Of a stretch of 20,051 nt of DNA, positions 7,521-15,711 are shown piece after piece (position 1 is the first letter of the stretch; each line of letters starts with the position of its first letter). The stretch is from IMG/VR virus record IMGVR_UViG_3300043544_000257, positions 1-20,051 of that record. The stretch is one strand, 5' to 3'. Position numbers and translations under genes: made by a program. The notes below the pieces were generated by a model, which saw nothing but the letters and a program-made list of their open reading frames with translations, made no database searches and was not told the origin of the DNA. Source of the stretch: a virus.

Positions 7521-8753
7521 TTACACCTCAGTAATGCCGGACACCTTGGCCGTCAGGTTACGGTGCAGGGTGATGAGGTTCATGTCCCACACCCAGATGG
7601 CCTTGTAGGTCCGGTCCCCGTCCCACTTCAGGATGCCTTCGCCCAGGTCAACCCAGCCGGGGTCGGCAAGCTGGCCGAACACGATGGCGCGCTCGTCGTC
7701 ACCGCGGTCCCCGGCGCGCAACTCCAGCGCCAAGAAGTAAGCAGTGCCAGGCGGGCAGTCAGGGTCTTCAGCCAAGGCCACACCCTGAGCATTACCAACG
7801 TTCCACTTCACAGCTTCAAAACCACCCGGCAAGATTATGCTCTCGGTCTGCACCGGGATGCGCTTGAAACTCTCCAGGTAGTTGGCCGCAGCCGACACCA
7901 CGCCGGGGGAAGCGATTATTAGATCTACGGTCCCGCCGCGCAGCCGGATTTCCCGGATGGGACGCTCGAAGGTGTCGAAGCCGAAAGTCCCAGCATTTTC
8001 CCGGACATAGGCCGCCGCCCACTCATGGTAACCCGGAGTAGCCGGATCAACACCGCCCACAGCTCCGGAGGCGGCAACAATCTTCTTCAGCCCGTCGCAC
8101 TCCTTGTTGTAGGCGCCCTTGCGGGTCACATAGTTCCCGTTGGACAACCCAAGCCCAGTGCCGGACACAACAAAGGTGTTGTTAGTATAATTGACGGAAA
8201 CTACTTCCTTGGTGACGATCTTGGCGCCGGTGCTGTGGTTGATAAAGTCGACGTTCATTCCCTTGCGAATATATTTCGCGTTGTCGACCGTCACCGTCGT
8301 ATTGCCGCTAGCCTCGGAAATGCCAGAGACAGTGGTCAGAACTCCGCTACCGTCACCAAAGAGCTGGCGGTTGATGTCCATACGCAGGTTGCGGGTGACG
8401 GACTCGAACTTGAAGCTCTCCAGGTCCCGCCACACGGCCTCAGGTCCCCGACCGCCCTGCAGCGCCCGCAGGGAGAGCTGCACCACGGCCGTTTGCTGGG
8501 TGCTGTAGTACCTGGCCCCTCCAGTAATCTCGTTGGTCGGGATAGGCAGCTCGTCGTACTCACCGCCGGCACCGATGCCCTCGTTCAGGCCGAGCTCCAG
8601 GGGCACGTAGTAGTACCTACCGCTCACGTCTACGAAGTCGGTGGTCTTCTCCAGTTCCTGGAGCAGCACCGTCTTACGCCAAACCTGGCGTGCAATCACA
8701 GGCGCGTACTTCTCTTTAAGGATGGCCTCGTAGTAAGCGATGTTAGATGCCAC
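7521..8753 (-). CDS. Major capsid protein (HK97-fold type)
   Basis: This 410-aa protein starts at GTG 8753 with GGAGGTG seven bases upstream. It builds the icosahedral shell. The N-terminal part (YEAILKEKYAPVIARQVWRK, LLQELEKTTDF) and later segments such as FGFDTFERPIREIRLRGG, VDLIIASPGV and KAIWVWDMNLITLHRNLTAK give the mixed alpha/beta pattern of HK97-like capsid proteins. Residues about 140-200 (SGISEASGNTTVTVDNAKYI ... GTGLGLSNGN) form a beta-rich insertion reminiscent of the extra domains some shells carry. It directly follows the scaffold gene, the classical order. No N-terminal maturation protease or delta domain is seen, consistent with a separate scaffold protein. Confidence 0.88.
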   Translation of the reverse strand: MASNIAYYEAILKEKYAPVIARQVWRKTVLLQELEKTTDFVDVSGRYYYVPLELGLNEGIGAGGEYDELPIPTNEITGGARYYSTQQTAVVQLSLRALQGGRGPEAVWRDLESFKFESVTRNLRMDINRQLFGDGSGVLTTVSGISEASGNTTVTVDNAKYIRKGMNVDFINHSTGAKIVTKEVVSVNYTNNTFVVSGTGLGLSNGNYVTRKGAYNKECDGLKKIVAASGAVGGVDPATPGYHEWAAAYVRENAGTFGFDTFERPIREIRLRGGTVDLIIASPGVVSAAANYLESFKRIPVQTESIILPGGFEAVKWNVGNAQGVALAEDPDCPPGTAYFLALELRAGDRGDDERAIVFGQLADPGWVDLGEGILKWDGDRTYKAIWVWDMNLITLHRNLTAKVSGITEV

Positions 8754-8781
8754 AATTCCCCACCTCCATTAGTGATCAAAG

Positions 8782-9519
8782 TTAAGCTCCAGTCACACCG
8801 CTACGCAACGCTTCGATAAAATCCCGTACACCCCGCCGCGCCTGCCTGAACGACTGAGGGGCCTCGGAAGGCACCTGCGGAATACCGCCGCCAGGACCTT
8901 CCACCGGGGGCAAGTCCTTCACTGCCGACTTCTGCAGCTGGGTCTGGAGGATGCGCTCCGCCGCCGGCCGATCGCCGCTCGCCAGCTTCTCTACAGCGTA
9001 CATCTTCACCAGCTCCGGAAGGGGCACGTTATGGTAACGGGAAGCTAACTGCAACAGCTCTTGCTCGGACAGGTCCGGAAGGATAGGAAAGTGCTGCTTC
9101 AGGTTTTCGTAAGCCTGCCGGGCCTGGTTAAGCTCCTCCTTGAGGGCGATGTCCGCCAGGGCCTGCTCTACATACCGCAGGCGAGCGTCCAACACAGCGG
9201 CAAACGGGTCCGCCTGCGGGGTGTTGACCACAGGCGTCCCTGGCTGAGACGGCTGCTGCTCCTTCTGTGGTTGGGACATAGACGCGGCACCTCCTCCCAG
9301 GCCGTAGTGCTGCCGGATAACCTCTTCTACCTTGTCATACAGGTTGGGATCAGAAACTATGACCCGCGCCAACTCGGCTAGAGGGTCACTCTGTGCAGTG
9401 GGCTCTTGCCCGGCACCGGCCGCCGGCTCAGAAGACACCACGGCCCCGGACTGCACGCCTTGCTGCTCCGGGGCCGCTGGTTCCACCGCTGCCGTCTGAA
9501 TCAAGCCTTCAGGTCCCAA
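8782..9519 (-). CDS. Capsid scaffolding protein
   Basis: This 245-aa acidic, Gln/Glu/Ala/Pro-rich protein starts at TTG 9519, preceded by AAGGAGGGAGG. The first 100 residues are low-complexity and likely disordered (AAPEQQGVQSGAVVSSEP, EPTAQSDPLAELAR). Residues about 105-145 form a long helix or coiled coil (FAAVLDARLRYVEQALADIA, then LKEELNQARQAYENLKQHF). The C-terminus is a short basic helix (RQARRGVRDFIEALRSG), the feature scaffold proteins use to bind capsid subunits. Its position between portal and major capsid protein is diagnostic. It would direct procapsid assembly and leave before or during packaging. No protease motif is apparent. Confidence 0.8.
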   Translation of the reverse strand: MGPEGLIQTAAVEPAAPEQQGVQSGAVVSSEPAAGAGQEPTAQSDPLAELARVIVSDPNLYDKVEEVIRQHYGLGGGAASMSQPQKEQQPSQPGTPVVNTPQADPFAAVLDARLRYVEQALADIALKEELNQARQAYENLKQHFPILPDLSEQELLQLASRYHNVPLPELVKMYAVEKLASGDRPAAERILQTQLQKSAVKDLPPVEGPGGGIPQVPSEAPQSFRQARRGVRDFIEALRSGVTGA

Positions 9520-9539
9520 AACCTATTCCTCCCTCCTTC

Positions 9540-11336
9540 TCATCTAGCTCCAGCACGCGGCTGCTGCGCCTGCTGAACTATGGTCTGCTGCAGGAAGGCC
9601 GTGTGCGCTGCCACGTGCTGGCGGAAAATCTGCTTCCGCTCTTCAGGCAATTCCTCGTACTGCACGGTCTTGCGGAGCCGGTTGTGCTCCACAATATGAA
9701 CAGCGTGGTTGTGGAAGTCTTCCACCACCACCTCCTCTCCGTCGAGCATTCGCTGGTTTTCCCTAGCCGCCTGGGCCGCATCCAGCTCCAGATCGCTGTA
9801 AAGCTCCTCCTCGGACCCATACTGGGTCAGGCGCAGCACTACACGCGGATCGGTGACAATCCTGCGGTCCCACAGGTTAAGAAGGAACTCCTGCTGCTGT
9901 ACCTGAGACTTGGGCAGCGTGGAGCCCGCCACCACGCGCACGTCCGCTTCCGGCGGGATGTCCTCTGCCTTGAAGAGCTTGGCCTCCCACTCGGCGTTTT
10001 CCCCAAGTACCCGCAGTACTCTAGGCACTTCGTAAAACTGCCTCGCCAGGTTGAGTGCGTACTGGAGCGCCCTGCCGATGAAACACTCCCAGTTGTACGC
10101 CACGACGTTCATGCGCGTAGCGTCCTGCTCCAACAAATAAGCCAATGCCGCCGCCGAACGAACATTCCGCGGAACTGTACCGCGCGACACCTCGCTCACA
10201 CCTGAGATGTCATCACGCTCCTGCAGGATGCGGAGCAGCGTGTTGACCATGTGGCTCGGGTACGGGTCCACCCGAATAGGTGTAAAATTGCCTCCCACAA
10301 TCGGGTTGTAGGGTATCACCTCCCCGGCCTCCCAGCTAGGTTCCCGCAAGAGTGCGTTGACTGGTGCCAGAAGCATTGGGTTGGAGAGCTTCGTGGTGTT
10401 CTCGATGATGTCAGACCTGAGCTTGTTGTAAATTACGTTTATCGCCCGCAGGTGCGACACGACGCTGGCACCATAAAACTGATCGGGCGCGGGGAGGTGT
10501 TTCATCATCACAAACGGTATAGGACAAGTGGCCGCATAGGGGTTGTCACCCTCGTAAAGCACCTTGTTCGCCGCCACTACTGCGTAACGGCCTCGCGGGT
10601 GCCTGCTACTGGGGCGCTCCCAGTACTCCTTGACCATCACTGCAGGCAAATTGCCCTCCGCACCGTACAAAATGCGGTCTCTCACGCTTCCTTCTAGAGC
10701 TGAAACGACGGTGGAAGCATCTGCCGCCACACGCACCCCGTACTTCTCCTCCACATATTCCACAGACCTGACCCTAGCATGTATAACCCAAGCCGCCTCT
10801 TCCATCGTCCGGGCGAAGGGGTCTACGAAAACCTCAAAAGGCGTCAGGTAGTCTATGGCGACATCGCCCAGCGCACGCGGACCGTCCCCCGCGTCCACCA
10901 CCGGCCCCGCCATCGGGTCCCAAAACACCTTGACGAAAGCATTTCCACAAACCAAAGCCCACAGCAGAGCCTCACGGAAGGTCTTCTCCCAATTCTGCGA
11001 GTGCCACAACCACTCCAGGAACTTCCGGCAGGCCTTAGCTTTCGCCACATCGTCCTGGTCGCCGGAAGCGGCCACAACAGTAAACACCGGCTGGTTGCGC
11101 GTGAGCCGGGCGTACTCCATGCGCACCACAGGCATTATTAGGTTGGCTACCAGCCGCGGTTTCTTCCCCGGCGGCACCCACTCGACCACGCGCCTGCTGG
11201 TGGGGTCGTAGACCACCCACTGCCTGCCGGAGTAGAAGGCGATGTCCAGCTTCCACTCCCGCTCATAGCGCAGGCGAGCCTGGTGCGCCTGCTTGAACCT
11301 CTTGTTTACCAAGGCGGCAGTACTTAGGTTTTCCAT
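9540..11336 (-). CDS. Portal protein (P22-like family)
   Basis: This 598-aa protein has ATG at 11336 with GGGAG upstream, starting right after the TAA of the preceding gene. It forms the dodecameric vertex through which DNA enters and leaves. Typical portal segments are the N-terminal helix (RFKQAHQARLRYEREWKLDI), YSGRQWV, RLVANLIMPVVRMEYARLTR, NAFVKVFWDP and IDYLTPFEVFVDPFAR. The central part includes PIPFVMMKHLPAPDQFYGAS and NVIYNKLRSDIIENTTKLSN, and the C-terminal half is helical. The length and the opening helix-stem pattern match P22-type portals better than short HK97-type ones. It lies between packaging genes and scaffold, as expected. Confidence 0.92.
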   Translation of the reverse strand: MENLSTAALVNKRFKQAHQARLRYEREWKLDIAFYSGRQWVVYDPTSRRVVEWVPPGKKPRLVANLIMPVVRMEYARLTRNQPVFTVVAASGDQDDVAKAKACRKFLEWLWHSQNWEKTFREALLWALVCGNAFVKVFWDPMAGPVVDAGDGPRALGDVAIDYLTPFEVFVDPFARTMEEAAWVIHARVRSVEYVEEKYGVRVAADASTVVSALEGSVRDRILYGAEGNLPAVMVKEYWERPSSRHPRGRYAVVAANKVLYEGDNPYAATCPIPFVMMKHLPAPDQFYGASVVSHLRAINVIYNKLRSDIIENTTKLSNPMLLAPVNALLREPSWEAGEVIPYNPIVGGNFTPIRVDPYPSHMVNTLLRILQERDDISGVSEVSRGTVPRNVRSAAALAYLLEQDATRMNVVAYNWECFIGRALQYALNLARQFYEVPRVLRVLGENAEWEAKLFKAEDIPPEADVRVVAGSTLPKSQVQQQEFLLNLWDRRIVTDPRVVLRLTQYGSEEELYSDLELDAAQAARENQRMLDGEEVVVEDFHNHAVHIVEHNRLRKTVQYEELPEERKQIFRQHVAAHTAFLQQTIVQQAQQPRAGAR

Positions 11337-11339
11337 CGG

Positions 11340-11603
11340 TTACGCTCCCACGTCAGAAATATCGAAGTCCTCCGGCTCGACATCAGGCCGAGGCTCCGGC
11401 CGCAGGATGTGCTGTTCGATCAGGTCAGCCTGCTTGTACTGAGCAAAATCACGGGCCATGATCCGGTCCAGCAACCGCTCACGGTCCGCACGCGACTGTT
11501 CAATGAGAACGTAAACCCGCTCCCAATGGGAGCGGTCACGGATAAACAAGAACACCAGCGTTACAAACCAGCAGGCTATAAAAGCCGAGACTAGGAAGGT
11601 CAC
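11340..11603 (-). CDS. Small membrane-anchored phage protein
   Basis: This 87-aa protein starts at GTG 11603, overlapping the TGA of the upstream gene (GTGA), with GAGGAGG seven bases before. A longer frame from GTG 11630 overlaps the neighbour and lacks a good site. Residues 2-20 (TFLVSAFIACWFVTLVFLFI) form one clear transmembrane helix. An amphipathic helix follows (IEQSRADRERLLDRIMARDF), with an acidic tail ending DFDISDVGA. Single-span proteins with a coiled-coil tail near packaging genes can be spanins, holins or membrane tethers; none is specifically supported. Translation appears coupled to the zinc-finger gene. Confidence 0.62.
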   Translation of the reverse strand: MTFLVSAFIACWFVTLVFLFIRDRSHWERVYVLIEQSRADRERLLDRIMARDFAQYKQADLIEQHILRPEPRPDVEPEDFDISDVGA

Positions 11604-11932
11604 TCCGAAGCCTCCTCTGTCTTCTTGCACTTCTTCCTGTGAGCCAGCAGTTTACCCGCGTTGTCGAACTCCTTGCCGCAAACGGGGCAGACAAAAGCAG
11701 ACGGCGTGGTTGATTCCCCTCCCGTCCCCTGCACGTCAGCCCCGACTTGCGCCTGCCCTGCGGAGACCCCCGCACCGGCATGCTCGATCCACGCCCGCGC
11801 CAGCTTCTCCACGCAGGAGTCGCAAATAACCTCAAACCCGACGGTGAAGCACTCAACGTTTCCTATACGCGGGTGAACGAAGGTCCTACAAAACAGGCAG
11901 GTTCCTATGACCTGCCTACGGACAACCTCCAC
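11600..11932 (-). CDS. Double zinc-finger small protein (CxxC pairs plus C2H2-type finger)
   Basis: This 110-aa protein starts at GTG 11932, overlapping the previous TAG by one base, with GGGAGG about nine bases upstream. The N-terminal part has CLFC (about 12-15) and CDSC (about 37-40), a likely four-cysteine zinc site. Residues 51-76 are a low-complexity Gly/Ala/Gln linker. The C-terminal 30 residues form a finger, FVCPVCGKEFDNAGKLLAHR with a following Cys, close to the C2H2/C2HC pattern. Such small proteins often bind nucleic acid or the terminase-portal assembly, but no function is established here. It lies in a tightly coupled cluster between large terminase and portal. Confidence 0.68.
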   Translation of the reverse strand: MEVVRRQVIGTCLFCRTFVHPRIGNVECFTVGFEVICDSCVEKLARAWIEHAGAGVSAGQAQVGADVQGTGGESTTPSAFVCPVCGKEFDNAGKLLAHRKKCKKTEEASE

Positions 11933-12126
11933 TACTTACTGCCTCCCTTCTTGGAGAGCCTGCGCAGGATAGCCTGGCGCCGCCGCGGGTCGGAAATCTT
12001 CTTCGCCGCCTCACGGGCCTTGGCGTAGCTTATTGCTACCGCCTGGTCCTTCGGATAGCCCTCCTTAATCAACCGACGTATCCTGGCGCTGATAGCCTCA
12101 CGCGAATACCCGGACTTGAGCGGCAC
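11932..12126 (-). CDS. Small basic phage protein of the MPLKxGxS...GYPxxQAVAI type
   Basis: This 64-aa, strongly basic protein starts at GTG 12126 with GGTGAG in front. It begins MPLKSGYSREAISARIRRLI and continues EGYPKDQAVAISYAKAREAA. That opening resembles a small family common in phages and prophages (MPLKxGxSxxxIxxNIxxL...GxPxxQAVAI), which I recall by sequence but not by function. Two predicted helices and a Lys/Arg-rich end (RRRQAILRRLSKKGGSK) suggest nucleic-acid or protein binding. Its stop overlaps the start of the zinc-finger gene, indicating coupled translation. Confidence 0.68.
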   Translation of the reverse strand: MPLKSGYSREAISARIRRLIKEGYPKDQAVAISYAKAREAAKKISDPRRRQAILRRLSKKGGSK

Positions 12127-12143
12127 GGTTACTCACCCCAATG

Positions 12144-12536
12144 CTAGGTCGTACTCACTTTCAACTGCCCATCAGATGTCACGGCCGCCACGTTCGTCCC
12201 GTCCCAGATCATAACCTTGCCCTCAGCCGTCTCCACGTAGCCCTGCACCGTGACCACCCCGCCCTTGTAGTTAAAGACCACAGGGCGCAGGTACGCCACC
12301 GCCTCGGTGTCGAACAGCACAAACCCAGGCTTCCCGGCCGAACCCATCAATGCCCGGCCCGCTCCTACCTGGCCCATGTACGGGAACCATGTGCTGCCGT
12401 CGAACGAAGCTTCAAAACGTATCTCCGCCTCAAAACTGCCCTGAATCAAAAACGCGGCCTTGTCCGCGCCGCGCACGTCCAGGGAGCTCCCAGGCCCGTC
12501 GGCCTGAGCACTGTCCAGCAACACCGAAAGAGGCAT
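12144..12536 (-). CDS. Phage head/decoration-like beta-rich protein
   Basis: This 130-aa protein has ATG at 12536 (MPLSVLLDSAQADGPGSSLD) with GAGGAGG eight bases upstream. That site lies inside the end of the terminase frame. A frame opening at 12575 is longer but has no such signal. The protein is beta-rich with segments common in phage structural proteins: FEASFDGSTWFPYMG and, at the end, MIWDGTNVAAVTSDGQLKVS. These resemble small jelly-roll or Ig-like head proteins. Its location next to packaging genes suggests a head-associated role, but a tail role cannot be excluded. Confidence 0.6.
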   Translation of the reverse strand: MPLSVLLDSAQADGPGSSLDVRGADKAAFLIQGSFEAEIRFEASFDGSTWFPYMGQVGAGRALMGSAGKPGFVLFDTEAVAYLRPVVFNYKGGVVTVQGYVETAEGKVMIWDGTNVAAVTSDGQLKVSTT

Positions 12537-12549
12537 CTGCCAAACCTCC

Positions 12550-14247
12550 TCAAGCGTAAGCTCCAAGTTCGTCAAACTGCCTCACAGGCGCCTTCCTGAT
12601 CGGGCGGCGCAGAAGCCCCTCCTGCTGCACCGGGACCTGCGCCTGCGGCACAGCGGCCTGCTGCGGCGAGGCTAACTGCTCTGCTACTTCCCGCCGCACC
12701 TGATTGGCGATCGCCAAAGCCATCACCCGGTCGTCGTGCGCTCCAGCCGCAGCCCCAAGCTGACCGTCGTCGTGACGAATGAACACCCGCATTTCCTTAA
12801 GCGTCTCAGCGTCGTTGAGCACTACCGCGCCGTTGGCGAAGTCGGCGCGCAAAGCGTCAATTATAAGGCCCTTGGTCCTTCTATCCGTTCTCCACCCCAG
12901 CTTGTGGGTCCAGTCACTGGTGACCTTATCAAACACCCGACGGCGGTAGAGCATGTAGTAACCCTCGTCGCGGAGCCAGTTAGCCACCGAAAGCCCGTGG
13001 CCGTCCGTAACCTCCGGGGCAACCAGTGCCATGTTGTACCACGTGCCAAGCAGCTTCACTTCATAGGCAAACTGCAGGGGCTCCATCCGGTTTGCAGCCA
13101 TGATGGCCACTTGCTCCCCCGTGGCCGCGTCCAGGACCGTCGCCACGGAAAAGTCACCCTCGATAGCGGCGCCGGAACCCACGTCCACACCCACCACATA
13201 CTGCCTTCCAGGCACCGGGGGCTTGAACACCCGCAACCGCTCCCCCGGCGCATGCTGAAACTCAACCCGGCTCCCCTGGACAACTAAAAACCCCTGCCAG
13301 GGAACAAGCGCTTCAACCTCGCGGAGCCTGGCACCGATCAGGCTGTAGTCAAAAAGAGTGGCCGACCCGGAGATGAACGCCTCTTCCTCAGTCGCCGGGA
13401 ACTCGCGCCGGAACTTTTCCTCGTCACCACCGAAATCATTCTCTACCTTCCACTGCCGCCAATAAAGCTGCTCCACGGTCAGCGGCACGCCGGACAGCTC
13501 CGGCGGTCTCCTCACCTCGACCCCCGGCGGCACCGGGCGGCGGTACTCCTCGTGCTCATACCACGGGAAGAACAGAGCCTCGTACTCGGACAGGCCGCGC
13601 TTCGCCCGCTGAAACGTGTCGTGAAACCACCCTGCCGGGCCGTCGCCCGTAGATTCGACGAAAACCGCTGTGTTGTTGAAATCCGGCACCGCAGCAAAAA
13701 GAGCGCGGGTCAGCGACCCGGCGTCTTCATAGAACGCGCACTCGGACAAGTGAACCAAGTGCAGCGTCCTCGACCGGCCGGGATTGCTGCTCTCCGCCGA
13801 AGAAATGACGAGCGATGACCCGTTGGCGAAGGCCATTTCATACTTCGTAAAGTACGTTTCCTTTATCCCTACCGCCGCACGGAACCACTCCGGCAAGCTC
13901 CTCACCGCAAACCGGTTGATGTCCAGGATGTGTCTGGCCGCTTCGCGCTCGTGCGCGATCTCCATCGCCGACAGGTTCCCGTCCCTGAGCATCCTCCACA
14001 GTATATAAGCTTGGATCACGGTGGAGACACCCATCTGCCGCGCCTTCAAGACCACAAGCCGGACAGACCGTTTCCCGGCGACCTGCTTGTTAATGGCAGC
14101 AACAATCTTCCGCTGGATAGAGTTCAGCTCCAACGTACCTACAGTGCCGTCCTTGCGGCGGATAAAGAAAAAGCGCCTGCAGAAATACTCAAAATCTGCA
14201 AGCGCCGCCCGAACGGCCTTCGCCACAAGCGGGTCTCTAGGCGTCAA
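12550..14247 (-). CDS. terL: Terminase large subunit
   Basis: This 565-aa DNA-packaging motor has an N-terminal ATPase and a C-terminal RNase H-like nuclease. The Walker A-like motif is KARQMGVST at 68-76 and the Walker B/catalytic region is LHLVHLSE with E169. FVESTGDG at 196-203 is the coupling motif. The nuclease begins at VVGVDVGSG with D355, then GDFSVATVLD, APEVTDGHG with E412, and AHDDRVMALAIA with D505/D506, so all expected acidic residues appear present. The start is TTG 14247, preceded by GAGGTGGGG. It lies upstream of the portal gene with small genes in between. The Gln/Pro-rich end (SPQQAAVPQAQVPVQQEG) looks disordered. Confidence 0.95.
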   Translation of the reverse strand: MTPRDPLVAKAVRAALADFEYFCRRFFFIRRKDGTVGTLELNSIQRKIVAAINKQVAGKRSVRLVVLKARQMGVSTVIQAYILWRMLRDGNLSAMEIAHEREAARHILDINRFAVRSLPEWFRAAVGIKETYFTKYEMAFANGSSLVISSAESSNPGRSRTLHLVHLSECAFYEDAGSLTRALFAAVPDFNNTAVFVESTGDGPAGWFHDTFQRAKRGLSEYEALFFPWYEHEEYRRPVPPGVEVRRPPELSGVPLTVEQLYWRQWKVENDFGGDEEKFRREFPATEEEAFISGSATLFDYSLIGARLREVEALVPWQGFLVVQGSRVEFQHAPGERLRVFKPPVPGRQYVVGVDVGSGAAIEGDFSVATVLDAATGEQVAIMAANRMEPLQFAYEVKLLGTWYNMALVAPEVTDGHGLSVANWLRDEGYYMLYRRRVFDKVTSDWTHKLGWRTDRRTKGLIIDALRADFANGAVVLNDAETLKEMRVFIRHDDGQLGAAAGAHDDRVMALAIANQVRREVAEQLASPQQAAVPQAQVPVQQEGLLRRPIRKAPVRQFDELGAYA

Positions 14248-14327
14248 CCCACCCCACCTCTACATAAAGCGGTGGCGGTCACAGCGCTCGAACTGACAAC
14301 ACATTTCCCCTTGACACGCCGCCACGC

Positions 14328-14690
14328 TCATTCTTCATCCTCTCCCCCCGCAGCAAAGTCCGCCTCCAACACCCTTCTTTCCTCCGACGTCAGGCCGAAC
14401 TGGTTGACCACCTGCACCATCGCGCTCGCGCCCTTGCCGGTCAAGCCCATCACGTCCAAATACATACGCATAAAGGACGCATCACCTTCCACCGCCTTGA
14501 GCTTCAGGGTGTCCAGCACGTCCGGCAGGCCCTCGCCCAGCTTGACCACCGCTACCTTCAAGAACGCCTCGCGGAGGCTCGCCGCGTCTATAGCAACGTC
14601 AAGCGCCTCCTCAAGGGTGACGGGCGTCTCCTTGTCCAGGAGGCGCAAGACGAACTCTTTTGGTTCAAGAGGCATCAACGCATTGTCCAC
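14328..14690 (-). CDS. Small acidic protein upstream of terL, possible terminase small subunit
   Basis: This 120-aa protein is read from GTG 14690 (MDNALMPLEPKEF), which follows GAGGTGGGG; a longer frame to 14741 merely overlaps the end of the previous gene. It is largely helical (VTLEEALDVAIDAASLREAF, SFMRMYLDVMGLTGKGAS), with an acidic tail (LEADFAAGGEDEE). Position immediately before large terminase is where small terminase subunits usually lie, and the helical character is compatible. I see no clear helix-turn-helix in it, whereas the next gene upstream has a candidate one. Small terminase is therefore a guess, not an identification. Confidence 0.55.
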   Translation of the reverse strand: MDNALMPLEPKEFVLRLLDKETPVTLEEALDVAIDAASLREAFLKVAVVKLGEGLPDVLDTLKLKAVEGDASFMRMYLDVMGLTGKGASAMVQVVNQFGLTSEERRVLEADFAAGGEDEE

Positions 14691-14700
14691 AGCCCCCACC

Positions 14701-15534
14701 TCACGCGCCCTGCGCGGCCCGCTTTTCTTCCACCGCCTCAAGCACTTCTTTTATCCCCTCAAGCCGTCCGTCCACGCCGCGCCTCTCGACCAGCACCTTC
14801 ATTATCCCCGCCACCGCAGCGCGGTCCTCGTGGGTCAGCGCCCGCCACAGCGTGGAAATCGCCGCGTCAGCCTCCGTCGCGCCCAAAACGCCCGGGACCC
14901 TCTTGAACGGCGCAGCGAGCATCCACATCGGTATCCCAAGCGTTTCCAGCGTCCACAACACGTGAGAAAAGTGCAGGCTGCCGTAGTAGTAGAAACCGTC
15001 CTCACTGACCCGCCGGCACAACGCGCTACCGCTGTTGTAAAAATGACCCTGGAAAAACGCTTTGTACGCCTTCGCAAGCGCACGCGTCAGGAATCCGCGC
15101 CTCGCAGGAGGCGGCATTATATCCACAAGGTCTTTAACACCCTTACGGTACGCCTCACACACCACGCGGTACGGTGTCCACCCCCGCGTGCGCCGGACGT
15201 AAAATTCTTCGTCCACAAGCATCTCTGCGGGGACGCCGAGCGCGTCGGCACACTTCCCCAATACGTCCCACCGCACCCGCCAGCCGGTACGGTCGTTACG
15301 TATCGTCGTCCTGCTCTTCCACCGGCCTTTCTCATCCCAGCAGGCCGTGTCCACCCCGGTCAGGTAATACACGGCGGAGCTGACGGGCAGCATCTTGTGG
15401 TCCCACCGGCTCCTCACCGTCTCCGGCACGCCGCGGGCGCGGCACACAAGCCAAAACACCGGCTCGTCTATCCGCAATGAAGTGGAGTTGACAATGTGCC
15501 GCGCTTCTTCTTCATCCCTACGCGAAGGAAGCAA
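14701..15534 (-). CDS. First gene of the late operon, unknown; possible HTH-containing terminase or regulatory protein
   Basis: This 277-aa protein starts at TTG 15534 with AAGGTGAGAG upstream. Residues about 48-110 contain a stretch like the second half of a Cro/CI-type helix-turn-helix (VSSAVYYLTGVDTACW, RTTIRNDRTGW, then LGKCADALGVPAEMLVD). The match is imperfect, because an insertion interrupts the usual spacing. The middle is aromatic (FYYYGSLHFSHVLWTLE) and the C-terminal 80 residues are helical and charged. As the first gene after the promoter and just ahead of terL it could be a DNA-recognising terminase component or an autoregulator. I do not recognise the family. Confidence 0.6.
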   Translation of the reverse strand: MLPSRRDEEEARHIVNSTSLRIDEPVFWLVCRARGVPETVRSRWDHKMLPVSSAVYYLTGVDTACWDEKGRWKSRTTIRNDRTGWRVRWDVLGKCADALGVPAEMLVDEEFYVRRTRGWTPYRVVCEAYRKGVKDLVDIMPPPARRGFLTRALAKAYKAFFQGHFYNSGSALCRRVSEDGFYYYGSLHFSHVLWTLETLGIPMWMLAAPFKRVPGVLGATEADAAISTLWRALTHEDRAAVAGIMKVLVERRGVDGRLEGIKEVLEAVEEKRAAQGA

Positions 15535-15549
15535 ATGCTCTCACCTTCC

Positions 15550-15579
15550 AAAACAAGAACCGCCCCCGCGCCGGGGCGG
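15550..15579 (-). terminator. Intrinsic terminator-like hairpin in the late-operon leader
   Basis: CCGCCCC at 15560-15566 pairs with GGGGCGG at 15573-15579 (7 bp, all G-C, 6-base loop). On the minus strand the hairpin is followed by TTCTTGTTTT. It lies between the late promoter and the ribosome binding site of the first gene, so transcripts must read through it. That arrangement suits attenuation or antitermination of late expression. Confidence 0.65.
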
Positions 15580-15590
15580 CTCGTACTGAG

Positions 15591-15644
15591 CAACCCGGTC
15601 AACCGGTCATGGGTGCGGCACCCGGTTGGGTTGCGGGTGCCGCG
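15591..15644 (-). promoter_or_regulatory. Structured leader: 10-bp hairpin with possible loop-to-downstream pseudoknot
   Basis: GCGGCACCCG at 15615-15624 and CGGGTGCCGC at 15634-15643 form a perfect 10-bp stem with a 9-base loop. In the minus-strand RNA the loop contains CAACCC, which can pair with GGGTTG transcribed from 15596-15591, giving a loop-downstream pseudoknot. AACCGG and CCGGTT can extend this as an alternative fold. The structure lies between promoter and leader terminator and could control read-through. It could instead be a packaging (pac/cos) element near the terminase genes. Confidence 0.5.
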
Positions 15645-15711
15645 CTCTGGTGGAGGAGGTGCGTCACGCTTATGTGAACACGGCGGCTATTATCTACTCT
15701 AAGTCAACTCT

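Noticed and set aside
8025-8819. 264-codon plus-strand frame opposite the capsid gene
   Set aside because: Antisense to the major capsid gene and without ribosome binding site.
13930-15480. Long plus-strand open frame (516 codons) opposite the terminase genes
   Set aside because: It is antisense to terL and two other well-supported genes, has no ribosome binding site, and its product is Arg/Pro/His-rich low-complexity sequence.
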